A stretch of 10,573 bases of DNA from Candidatus Moranbacteria bacterium CG_4_9_14_3_um_filter_42_9 (lineage in GTDB: Bacteria; Patescibacteriota; Minisyncoccia; Moranbacterales; UBA2206), in assembly GCA_002790635.1 (NCBI GenBank), contig PFVN01000085.1:8713-19285 (forward strand), in the 5' to 3' direction. The notes beneath the pieces were generated by a model. That model saw nothing but the letters and a program-made list of their open reading frames with translations, was not told the origin of the DNA and searched no databases. Below, one piece after another: positions 1 through 6,582 of this stretch. Every line of letters begins with the position of its first letter. Positions within the stretch are counted from its first letter, which is position 1. Both the position numbers and the translations under genes were made by a program.

Positions 1-1027
1 TGTTAAGCCTATTTTCCTTTCCTGGTGTTAAAAAGTGGCTCCAACTCCAATCAGGATCTGCGAAATTGTAGGATTTCCCTTCCTTTGCGCTGCCTGAATA
101 TTCAGCGGTAGAAACCGGAGTACCATCTTGAGGGTTATACAGTGCGATAGATTCCCCCTGAGTATCATTTAAGGCGATGTCGCACTCGTCATCTTCATCT
201 TTTTTTAGTACAAGAAATCCGCGTGATGCGATTTCTTTTCCTGAGAGATCACATTCATTTCCGCCTCGATCTTCAAAGCGCCAATTTTTTAAATTCACCG
301 CTTTATCGTCAGCGTTATAAAGTTCAACGAATTCGTTTTGAAGCACAGCGTTATCCGGTTTCGGATAAATTTCATTTATTCTCACCGTTTTTGCATATTC
401 TTTCGGATTGGAATTTTCTTTTCCGGGTGTACCACCCTCCTCATAGCTGTCACGCCAGACCCTACTCGTCTCATCTATCTCTAAGCTCTTGCCATTATTT
501 TTTGCACCCCAACTTTCCAATATATCCAAGGAACTTATGTAATTGTCGGAAGGCGCATCAAAAATTTTAAGCGGATGCACACCTTCTCTCCCGGAAATAT
601 TTATGGAGGATTTTAAAAGCTTTACTTTTTCTAAGTCCGAATAGTCCTTATAATCCTTCTTGAATTGTTCCGGATCTTCAGCAATTACCGCATAGCCGTT
701 CTTTTCCAAGACCACGTCTTGGTTGATGTCGGTGCAAATGTAATGATTGCTGGAATCAGTTATTTTTAAATCTTTTATTCTCCATCTGCCTGGGCAATAG
801 CCTTGGCTGTTAGTTGAATACAAAGTTATTTTGCTACTGCTAGCATTTTGTACTTCTATCCACAAATGGCCGCTATTGCTTCCCGGGTAGTCATACATCA
901 CCTCGGTTATTTCAATGCCTGAATAATCTGATCCCTCCGCCAAAGCCGCTTCCCCAAACCCAAAAAATCCCGCCAGAAGCAGGAGTAAAAACAAAAACCA
1001 TAGAGATTTTTTGTTTTTGTTTTTCAC
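1..1027 (-). CDS. Secreted protein with two lamin-tail domains (3' part outside window)
   Basis: The frame is open from a GTG at 1027 to the window edge: 342 residues, C-terminus missing. Residues 1-30 form a classic signal peptide: a Lys/Asn-rich start, a Leu/Phe core at about 9-24, and ALA before Glu31. Two lamin-tail-domain (LTD) units follow. The first, about 37-206, begins IEITEVMYDYPGSNSGHLWIE and ends GGTPGKENS. The second, about 215-340, begins VRINEIYPKPDN, continues NEFVELYNADDKAVNLKNWRF and ends HFLTPGKEN. The E(I/V)MY and WxFxD motifs and the closing TPGKEN are typical LTD marks. The family is an Ig-like beta fold found in exported bacterial proteins, often beside nucleases or cell-surface modules; any further domain would lie beyond the edge. 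An in-frame TGA occurs six codons upstream of the GTG, and no other start keeps the signal peptide. The GTG lies inside the arm of a palindromic element and has no usable Shine-Dalgarno site. Function beyond export and surface binding is unknown. Confidence 0.85.
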   Translation of the reverse strand, partial: MKNKNKKSLWFLFLLLLLAGFFGFGEAALAEGSDYSGIEITEVMYDYPGSNSGHLWIEVQNASSSKITLYSTNSQGYCPGRWRIKDLKITDSSNHYICTDINQDVVLEKNGYAVIAEDPEQFKKDYKDYSDLEKVKLLKSSINISGREGVHPLKIFDAPSDNYISSLDILESWGAKNNGKSLEIDETSRVWRDSYEEGGTPGKENSNPKEYAKTVRINEIYPKPDNAVLQNEFVELYNADDKAVNLKNWRFEDRGGNECDLSGKEIASRGFLVLKKDEDDECDIALNDTQGESIALYNPQDGTPVSTAEYSGSAKEGKSYNFADPDWSWSHFLTPGKENRLN

Positions 1028-1085
1028 CCTGTTAAATGCTCACCCGGCGAGCACTCCGCTTTGGCGGAGTATTTAACAGGGTGAA
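1023..1085. repeat. 63-base palindromic element folding as a perfect three-way junction
   Basis: The outer arms TTCACCCTGTTAAAT (1023-1037) and ATTTAACAGGGTGAA (1071-1085) are perfect 15-bp inverted repeats. Between them, with no unpaired base left over, sit two hairpins. One is 1038-1052 (GCTC/GAGC, 7-base loop). The other is 1053-1070 (ACTCCGC, loop TTTG, GCGGAGT). The left arm contains the GTG start of the lamin-tail gene, and the element fills most of the gap to the PH-domain gene. No T-tract follows on either strand, so it is not a simple terminator. It resembles REP/MITE-type mobile palindromes. That class is inferred from shape alone, because only one copy lies in the window. Confidence 0.8.
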
Positions 1086-1107
1086 CTCTAACTTAACTAA
1101 AATATTT

Positions 1108-1683
1108 TTACAAATTTTCTCCCTCCATCATCTTCCGGAATTCCGCAGTTTTTTGATGAACTCTTTGTTTTTGCAGCTGCATAATAACATCTTTGATGCG
1201 ATAGGGATCAGGCACTTGCCGAAAAAGGAAGCGCTCCGTCTCAGCTGCTGTCTGGATAAAGACATCGCCGTAATTAAAAAAAGTTGGAATTATGCCGATG
1301 ACTTCCGCGGTCACATCCTGAATCCTTCCAAGATCCATTTCGCTCACTGACCTGTTAAAAAGCCCTTTTTGTTCGATATTAACAATGCGCAAATTGGTAA
1401 TGATCCAAACATCAAAATAATAATCAATCCAGATCAGGAAAAAAAAGATCCAAATGAACATTGCAAAAACATTTTCCAAGAAAAAGAAAAAATAATTCAG
1501 CGGCGAGCTCTGAAGCGCGGTAAATAATATTGGCAGATAAATCGCTCCGGAAAACATAAAGAAAAGCATAAAAAAAACCAGCAGCATCTGCTCAAGGATA
1601 TTGAACCAATGACGATGGACTACCATGATAATTTCTTCCCCGATTTTTTGTCCGGCAAAGTGAAATTTTTTGAAATCTTTCAT
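1108..1683 (-). CDS. Bacterial PH-domain (bPH2/DUF304-type) membrane protein
   Basis: A 191-aa protein with a short cytoplasmic N-terminus, two long hydrophobic segments (about 30-56 and 65-89, very rich in Phe/Leu/Ile), then a bacterial pleckstrin-homology-like domain at about 90-165. The hallmark is the stretch ITNLRIVNIEQKGLFNR, followed by SEMDLGRIQDV and GDVFIQTA, as in bPH2/YdbT-type proteins. A basic, charged tail ends the protein. These proteins sit in the inner membrane with the PH-like domain facing the cytoplasm; their biochemical role is generally unknown. The gene begins 9 bases after the 70-aa membrane protein and 234 bases after the end of ruvB, all on the same strand, so it is probably co-transcribed with them. 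There is no Shine-Dalgarno site ahead of the ATG. Confidence 0.85.
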   Translation of the reverse strand: MKDFKKFHFAGQKIGEEIIMVVHRHWFNILEQMLLVFFMLFFMFSGAIYLPILFTALQSSPLNYFFFFLENVFAMFIWIFFFLIWIDYYFDVWIITNLRIVNIEQKGLFNRSVSEMDLGRIQDVTAEVIGIIPTFFNYGDVFIQTAAETERFLFRQVPDPYRIKDVIMQLQKQRVHQKTAEFRKMMEGENL

Positions 1684-1692
1684 TTGATTTGT

Positions 1693-1905
1693 TTAAACTA
1701 AAAAGCCTGAGGTAAGTACACTCCAGTCTATGGAGAAGAAAAGCAGCAGATTGGAAAACAAGAGGCCGGCCGAGACGAGGATGAAAAGAGAAAGCATCAC
1801 TATGCGCAGTTCTTGGCCGATGGAATAAGTAGACAAATGGTAAACGATAAAAAAAGAAGTCAGCAGATATGCGGCGATAAAGATAAAGTAGAGAAGCAAA
1901 ATCAT
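1693..1905 (-). CDS. Small two-helix membrane protein, function unknown
   Basis: A 70-aa, strongly hydrophobic protein. Residues about 2-24 and 36-60 are predicted transmembrane helices, joined by a short polar stretch (HLSTYSIGQEL). No soluble domain or catalytic motif is present. It starts 12 bases after the ruvB stop and ends 9 bases before the PH-domain gene, so all three look like one transcription unit. It could be a partner of the adjacent PH-domain membrane protein; this is inference from position only. The tight spacing and clean membrane pattern argue that it is a real gene and not a chance frame. Confidence 0.7.
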   Translation of the reverse strand: MILLLYFIFIAAYLLTSFFIVYHLSTYSIGQELRIVMLSLFILVSAGLLFSNLLLFFSIDWSVLTSGFLV

Positions 1906-1917
1906 AAGAGCGAAAAA

Positions 1918-2967
1918 TCAGATTAATTTAGACTGATTATCATATTTTATTCCCAGATGTGCGTAAGCCGTTTCGGTTATTACCCGGCCGCGGGTAGTCC
2001 GCGCTAAAAAACCGATTTGCAAAAGATACGGCTCATATACCTCCTCGACAGTTTTTACTTCTTCAGAGATAGCAGCCGCAATAGTGGTAAGCCCCACTGG
2101 GCCGCCTCCAAACTTTTCTATGATAGTCCTCAGGAAATGACGATCAGACGGTTCCAGTCCCAGTGGATCAACATCAATCATTTCCAAAGCAGCGCTCGCC
2201 ACAACACTGTCAATCGCCTTATGATTCTTAATTTGGGAAAAATCCCGGACACGCTTGAGCAAGCGATTGGCGACCCGCGGTGTGTGGCGTGAGCAGGCCG
2301 CAATCTTTTCCAATCCGGTCTCGTCAATTTCCACGCCCAAAATTTTGGCCGAGCGCTTCAATATTTTTTTGATTTCTTCTTTTGAATAAAACTCCAGTCG
2401 ATGTGTGGCGCCGAAGCGGTTGCGCAAAGGATTGGAAAGCGCGCCTAATTTGGTAGTGGCTCCGATGAGCGTGAATTTTGGCAAATCCAGTTGCAAAGTT
2501 CGGGCAGAAGGGCCCTTGCCGATGATAATATCCAGTTTATAGTCCTCCATGGCCGGATAAAGAACCTCCTCAATTATTTTATTCAGTCGATGGATCTCGT
2601 CGATGAAAAGGACGTCACCGTCCTGGAGATTGGTGAGAATTGACCCGAAATCCCCGACCCGTTCGATGGCCGGTCCGGAAGTCGTTCGGATATTCACGCC
2701 CATTTCTTTGGCAATGATGTTGGCGAGTGTTGTTTTTCCGAGGCCCGCCGGACCATACAATAAGATATGTTCGATCGGTTCCTGTCTTTTTTTGGCGGCG
2801 CGGATAAGAATATCTAAATTCTTCTTGATTTTATCCTGGCCGATATACTCGTCAAAACTTTGAGGACGAAGCGTGTTGTCTAAATTGCCGTCCTCTTTTC
2901 CATTTAGGCGGCTCCGGACTACAGATTCGTCCGTTTCTTCTATTTCAGGTGAGGCAATGATAACCAT
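1918..2967 (-). CDS. ruvB: Holliday junction branch migration ATPase RuvB
   Basis: RuvB is the AAA+ motor that, with RuvA, drives branch migration of Holliday junctions in recombination and fork repair in the cytoplasm. With the ATG at 2967 the protein is 349 residues, normal for the family. Visible marks: [12 protein letters not shown] (about 33-44), Walker [10 protein letters not shown] (72-80), Walker B LFIDEIHR (120-127), sensor 1 IGATTK (168-173), and NPLRNRFG (179-186) with the conserved arginines. The C-terminal winged helix contains [35 protein letters not shown]. The frame can be extended six codons to a TTG at 2985, but ATG and family length favour 2967. ruvA and ruvC are not in the window. 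It leads the unit that continues with the two membrane proteins. Confidence 0.97.
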   Translation of the reverse strand: MVIIASPEIEETDESVVRSRLNGKEDGNLDNTLRPQSFDEYIGQDKIKKNLDILIRAAKKRQEPIEHILLYGPAGLGKTTLANIIAKEMGVNIRTTSGPAIERVGDFGSILTNLQDGDVLFIDEIHRLNKIIEEVLYPAMEDYKLDIIIGKGPSARTLQLDLPKFTLIGATTKLGALSNPLRNRFGATHRLEFYSKEEIKKILKRSAKILGVEIDETGLEKIAACSRHTPRVANRLLKRVRDFSQIKNHKAIDSVVASAALEMIDVDPLGLEPSDRHFLRTIIEKFGGGPVGLTTIAAAISEEVKTVEEVYEPYLLQIGFLARTTRGRVITETAYAHLGIKYDNQSKLI

Positions 2968-2975
2968 ATAAATTA

Positions 2976-3066
2976 TAAATCTCAATATCCAAAAAAATCC
3001 CAGATGCCTAATTATTATCCAAAACTTAAAATTTTATTTGACATTGGGATTTGGTTTTGGAATTTC
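2976..3066. repeat. Degenerate CCAAAT-rich inverted repeat in the ruvB leader
   Basis: The left part (2977-3002) reads as alternating AAATCTCAATATCC and AAAAAAATCCCA words. The right part (3044-3065) is its imperfect reverse complement, TTGGGATTTGGTTTTGGAATT. The two could pair across about 40 AT-rich bases. The same word family (AAATCCCAATTTCC) recurs inside tsaE and downstream of tsaE. If the ruvB promoter at 3074-3102 is used, this hairpin makes up nearly all of the roughly 100-base ruvB 5' leader. Confidence 0.5.
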
Positions 3067-3073
3067 TAAACAC

Positions 3074-3102
3074 ATAATACCACTTATTGACAAAAAATGA
3101 AA
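3074..3102 (-). promoter_or_regulatory. Candidate ruvB promoter (extended -10)
   Basis: On the minus strand, TGGTATTAT (3082-3074) is an extended -10 element. A weak -35 (TTTCAT, 3102-3097) lies 17 bases upstream. The start would be near 3067, giving ruvB a leader of about 100 nt. It overlaps the opposing plus-strand promoter at 3087-3115, so the two should compete for polymerase. Confidence 0.45.
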
Positions 3103-3115
3103 GTTATGCTACCAT
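3087..3115 (+). promoter_or_regulatory. Candidate promoter of an unassigned plus-strand transcript
   Basis: A consensus -35 TTGACA (3087-3092), a 17-base spacer and -10 TACCAT (3110-3115) preceded by TG at 3107-3108 (extended -10). The predicted start, near 3121-3123, coincides with the first bases of the long stem starting at 3120. No convincing protein-coding frame follows on this strand, so the promoter points to an RNA. Confidence 0.55.
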
Positions 3116-3119
3116 ACCC

Positions 3120-3424
3120 AGTCATCTTGAAAATTTTACCCTCGCACCAATTTTTCGTTGATTTTAAGGCATAAAAAAGAAGGACAAAAAAACTACAAGG
3201 CGAAATTGGTGCGGGGGCAAGGATGACTAGCAGTAAACTGTAGGCAATTTGGGGGCTTCTATCTTTTGTCCTCAAAACCGGAAACTTTTTTGTCCAGATA
3301 TGGGTAATTTGGTTTCGGCTAGATTATGCCTCGACATTGTTTCTTCCTCAAAGCCCTAGGTTTTGAGACTTGCCTGCAGATTATTGATTGAAAAAAACGT
3401 CCCGCTTAGGCGGGACGTTTTTTA
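3120..3424 (+). ncRNA. Candidate structured non-coding RNA of about 300 nt
   Basis: No credible gene occupies 2968-3433. The segment after the plus-strand promoter is rich in self-complementarity. A long stem pairs 3120-3129 and 3139-3153 with 3203-3217 and 3218-3228: 25 bp in all, with one G·T pair, a 9-base bulge on the left side and a single-base bulge on the right. Its core is CCCTCGCACCAATTT with AAATTGGTGCGGGGG. A second hairpin is 3347-3367 (CTCAAAGCC, loop CTA, GGTTTTGAG). The unit ends in the strong hairpin at 3392-3423 followed by U-rich sequence. I find none of the signatures of tmRNA, RNase P RNA or SRP RNA. It could instead be a mobile palindrome or the remnant of one, or a minus-strand RNA. 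The strand choice rests on the promoter. Confidence 0.45.
3392..3423. terminator. Strong bidirectional intrinsic terminator
   Basis: AAAAAACGTCCCGC, loop TTAG, GCGGGACGTTTTTT: 14-bp arms with an 8-bp GC-rich core, and a T-run on either strand. On the minus strand it lies 10 bases after the stop codon of the tandem ATPase gene and is its terminator. On the plus strand it would end the proposed non-coding RNA. Confidence 0.9.
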
Positions 3425-3433
3425 TGGCAAAAT

Positions 3434-6400
3434 TTAAATGTCCGTCACTCTTTCAATTTCTTCTAGCGTTGTCTCTCCTTCTAAAATTTTCAAAACCCCA
3501 TCTTGTTCCATGGTAATCATTCCATTTTCTACTGCCTTGTCATGAAGTTCTGAAGTCATAGCGGCGCGGCTGATCATCTCCTGAATAGAGCGATCAATGA
3601 CAAACACTTCGCTAATAGTCGTTCGGCCCCTGTAGCCGATATGGTTGCATTTTTCACAGCCCTGAGCCTTATAGATAATGGATTCTTTTGGAATAACTAC
3701 ACCGGCATTGGGAGAAATGGTTTTCAAGATAGTATCGATTTTTGTTTTTTCTTCCGGAGTCGGACTGATTTTTGTCTTGCAGTCGCAAAGCTTTCTGACC
3801 AGCCGTTGGGCCAAAAAGGCATTTACGGCGGAAGCGATATCGGAAGGCGACACGCCCATATTCATCAGTCTTTGTACTGAACCAGCCGCGTTATTGGTGT
3901 GGATGGTAGAAAGGACCAGGTGACCGGTGAGAGCGGCTTGCACGGCAATCTGCGCCGTTTCGTCGTCTCTGATTTCGCCGATCATCAGAATGTCCGGATT
4001 TTGACGAAGAAGTGAACGGAGTGCCGAGGCAAAAGTATAGCCTTCTTTTTCATTAACCGGAGTTTGCAAAATTCCTTCTATTTGATATTCGATCGGGTCT
4101 TCTACTGTAATAACTTTGACTTCCGGTTTGTTGAGAATATTGATAATGCTGTAGAGAGTAGTAGTTTTTCCCGACCCAGTCGGCCCGGTGGTCAGAATAA
4201 CGCCATTCGGTTTTGAGATCTCTTTATAAATTTTTTCCAGATTTTGTTTTCTGATACCTAGTTTTTCCAAGACCAGTTCTTGGGAGGCCTTACTCAAAAG
4301 GCGCAGAACGGCCGTTTCTCCATAGCCGCCCAAAATTATTGAAACGCGAACATCCACCGAGCTTTCCTTAACATTCTTAATTTCCGGGTCAAATTTAATG
4401 GAAAAGCGGCTGTCAACCACGCCCTCCCGGACTTCGGTTTTGACGCCACTTAAAAGCTTGATTTCTCCTAACAAATTCGGGTATTCATTTAAGGGATAAT
4501 TGGCCACCGTTTGCAGAATCCCATCGATGCGGAAACGCACCTTGACATCCTTGGCTCCCGGTTCCAGGTGGATGTCGCCTACTCCCAAAATGGCGGCTGC
4601 GGCAAAAATTATCTTGTTAATGTCATCAGTTTTGGAAACAGACAATATTTTCTGAAAAGTTTTGAAGTCAGCTGTCCCTTCGGTGGCTTTTTTAAAATGT
4701 TCCGGACTGATCAGAATTCCAAAGCCCAATGTTTGGGACATCAGTTTTTCATAGATGCTTTCCAGAAAATCCCCTTCACCGGTAACCCGCTTAACTTCAT
4801 CTACGGAGGTGATACCCTCGACCGCTTTCAAAAGACCGTCTTGGAGCAAGGTGACCATACCGGCCTCCAGCGCGGCGAAAGTCAGTTCTGATTCGCCGGC
4901 CAGGGCAAGCACCAGTTTTTCAATCTCTTCGTTAATAGTGAAAACTTCAAATATTCCGACGCGTCCTTTATATCCAAGGTTGTTGCATTTTAGGCAACCC
5001 TTCGGGCGAAAAAGTTTATTTATTTCCTTGGGAATCTCCAGCTTGGCCTTGGGTGAAATAATGGAAAGGATCTTCTTGATGGATTCAACCGCTTCAACGG
5101 CGGGCACATATTCTTCTTTGCATTCACACAATTTTCTGACCAATCTTTGTCCGATCAGAGCGTTGATTGAAGGCGTAATCAAGGAAGGCTTAACACCCAT
5201 TTCCAAAAGCCGCGGAATGGTAGCGACTGCGCTATTGGTGTGGATGGTCGAAAGAACCAAATGTCCGGTGAGAGCAGAATTAACCGCGATATCGGCAGTT
5301 TCTTCATCTCTGATTTCACCGACCAAAATGATATCCGGATCTTGGCGAACAATGGAGCGCAGTCCGGTGGCGAATGTATAGCCACGCGAGGGCTCCACTT
5401 GCGTTTGTGTCAGGCCCTTGATTTCATATTCAATTGGATCTTCAATGGTGATTATCTTGGTTTCCGGATCGTTTAATTTATTGACGATCGCGTAAAGTGT
5501 AGTCGTTTTACCTGATCCGGTCGGTCCGGTTGTCAGAAGCATTCCGTTCGGAGCGGAAATCAGTTTCTGCACTTTTTCATATGCCAGCCCGCGTAATCCC
5601 AGACTCTCAACACTCACCTGGGTCAGTGACGCATCCAGCAGACGCATAACAATGCTTTCCCCATAATTTTCCGGAATGATGGAAACCCGCACAGAAATTC
5701 TCTTGGCATCAATATTGATTTCAAACGCACCATCCTGAGCGATGTCGCGCAGATTCAATTTCATACCCGCCATCATTTTTATCCGGGAAACAATATTTTT
5801 ATAGACAGATAACGGCAAAAGAACGACATCGTGCAAAACTCCGTCAATACGATAACGGACTCGGATATCATTTTTTTGCGGTTCAATATGCACGTCGCTG
5901 GCGCCCATCTTGTAGGCTCCGCCCATAACCACGCTCAACACCTGGGTAATAGGGAGCTCTATAATTCTTTCCCTAAGCGTTATCAAGTCTTTTAGATATT
6001 CGTCAAACTTCTGTAAATCTTCTCCGGTTAAATTGACGCTCATCTGGGACAAAATATCAACAAAAACAGCTTTTTTGTATTTCTCCCAAACCCTGTTTAG
6101 GTTATAATGGGAAACCACAAAAAGAGTTATTTCCCAGTCGTTTTCTTTCTGTAATTTTTCCACAAAATCTTTAGTTTTCTGGGCGCTGGGATCGGTGGAA
6201 ACAATAGTAACTTTTTTTTCTGCTTTTTGGATCAGCGCCACGTTAAATTTTCGGGCATCTTCTTCCGGGATAAGATTCACCACTTCATCGCCAATCGGAA
6301 TCAGGTTGGTGTCAATATAGGAAAAGTTTAATTCAGCCGCCAAGGCGGAGGCCTGTTCTTCTTCTGATTTGTGGCGCAGAAAAGAAAGGGCTTTTTCAGC

Positions 6401-6466
6401 TTCTTTCTCTTTTTGCGCCGCGACTTTTTTGCCGACAAGCGAACGTTTGTGTAATATTTTTATCAT
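3434..6466 (-). CDS. Tandem GspE/PilB-type secretion ATPase: two motor modules in one chain
   Basis: GspE/PilB ATPases are cytoplasmic hexamers that power type IV pilus extension or type II secretion. A usual member has about 560 residues; this has 1010 and holds two. Module 1: an N1 (MshEN-like) domain at about 25-130, then SDVHIEP (190-196), Walker A GPTGSGKTT (314-322), the Asp-box region ITIEDPIEYE (339-348), Walker B with GEIRDEE (383-389), His box GHLVLSTIHT (401-410), and a zinc-type cysteine set C447, C449, C491, C494. It ends with the usual family C-terminus, QDGLLKAVEGITSVDEVKRVT. Module 2 has no N1 domain and repeats everything else: GDIHLEP (630-636), Walker A 761-769, GEIRDDE (830-836), GHLVLSTIHT (848-857), C894, C896, C937, C940, and a matching tail. 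Both sites look intact, so both may hydrolyse ATP. No pilC, pilT or pilin gene is nearby. It is transcribed alone from a candidate promoter at 6494-6522. Confidence 0.95.
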   Translation of the reverse strand: MIKILHKRSLVGKKVAAQKEKEAEKALSFLRHKSEEEQASALAAELNFSYIDTNLIPIGDEVVNLIPEEDARKFNVALIQKAEKKVTIVSTDPSAQKTKDFVEKLQKENDWEITLFVVSHYNLNRVWEKYKKAVFVDILSQMSVNLTGEDLQKFDEYLKDLITLRERIIELPITQVLSVVMGGAYKMGASDVHIEPQKNDIRVRYRIDGVLHDVVLLPLSVYKNIVSRIKMMAGMKLNLRDIAQDGAFEINIDAKRISVRVSIIPENYGESIVMRLLDASLTQVSVESLGLRGLAYEKVQKLISAPNGMLLTTGPTGSGKTTTLYAIVNKLNDPETKIITIEDPIEYEIKGLTQTQVEPSRGYTFATGLRSIVRQDPDIILVGEIRDEETADIAVNSALTGHLVLSTIHTNSAVATIPRLLEMGVKPSLITPSINALIGQRLVRKLCECKEEYVPAVEAVESIKKILSIISPKAKLEIPKEINKLFRPKGCLKCNNLGYKGRVGIFEVFTINEEIEKLVLALAGESELTFAALEAGMVTLLQDGLLKAVEGITSVDEVKRVTGEGDFLESIYEKLMSQTLGFGILISPEHFKKATEGTADFKTFQKILSVSKTDDINKIIFAAAAILGVGDIHLEPGAKDVKVRFRIDGILQTVANYPLNEYPNLLGEIKLLSGVKTEVREGVVDSRFSIKFDPEIKNVKESSVDVRVSIILGGYGETAVLRLLSKASQELVLEKLGIRKQNLEKIYKEISKPNGVILTTGPTGSGKTTTLYSIINILNKPEVKVITVEDPIEYQIEGILQTPVNEKEGYTFASALRSLLRQNPDILMIGEIRDDETAQIAVQAALTGHLVLSTIHTNNAAGSVQRLMNMGVSPSDIASAVNAFLAQRLVRKLCDCKTKISPTPEEKTKIDTILKTISPNAGVVIPKESIIYKAQGCEKCNHIGYRGRTTISEVFVIDRSIQEMISRAAMTSELHDKAVENGMITMEQDGVLKILEGETTLEEIERVTDI

Positions 6467-6493
6467 AGGATATTAGTTTTAACGGGCGCTTTT

Positions 6494-6522
6494 ATTTTAA
6501 TTTATTTTACGATAATTAACAA
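6494..6522 (-). promoter_or_regulatory. Candidate promoter of the tandem ATPase gene
   Basis: On the minus strand, -35 TTGTTA (6522-6517), a 17-base spacer and -10 TAAAAT (6499-6494). The predicted start, near 6487, gives a leader of about 20 nt. It lies after the terminator of the upstream DHH-like gene, which supports separate transcription. Confidence 0.5.
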
Positions 6523-6540
6523 ATGCTCAATTTCTTCCAA

Positions 6541-6565
6541 AAACAAAAACCTCGCCGCAGCGAGG
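6541..6565 (-). terminator. Intrinsic terminator after the DHH-like gene
   Basis: On the minus strand, CCTCGC, loop TGCG, GCGAGG is followed by TTTTTGTTTTT. The 6-bp stem is all G·C but for one A·T pair and lies 17 bases past the stop codon at 6583-6585. Confidence 0.75.
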
Positions 6566-6582
6566 ATGTTTTCTGACCCTTT

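Noticed and set aside
2968..2985. TTG start six codons upstream for ruvB
   Set aside because: The ATG at 2967 gives normal family length, and the extra residues are AT-rich leader sequence.
3084..3275. A 63-codon minus-strand frame in the gap between the tandem ATPase gene and ruvB
   Set aside because: It spans both arms of the long inverted repeat, has no recognisable domain or start context, and has composition unlike the neighbouring proteins.
3300..3337. A minus-strand ATG (3337) after a GAGGAAG-like site, encoding about 21 residues
   Set aside because: The peptide is very short and lies within the structured region; the purine stretch alone is weak support in a window that otherwise lacks such sites.
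3120..3424. tmRNA, RNase P RNA or SRP RNA in the gap
   Set aside because: No tRNA-like CCA end or T-loop, no GAAAGTCC-type RNase P core and no SRP GGAA/AGCAG core were found by eye.
4755..5381. A 208-codon plus-strand frame inside the tandem ATPase gene
   Set aside because: It is the antisense shadow of conserved ATPase motifs and resembles no known protein.
3434..6466. A frameshift or lost stop between two pilB genes
   Set aside because: The frame is continuous over 1010 codons with a linker, and both modules keep all motifs, so a genuine fusion is simpler. An assembly error cannot be excluded from sequence alone.
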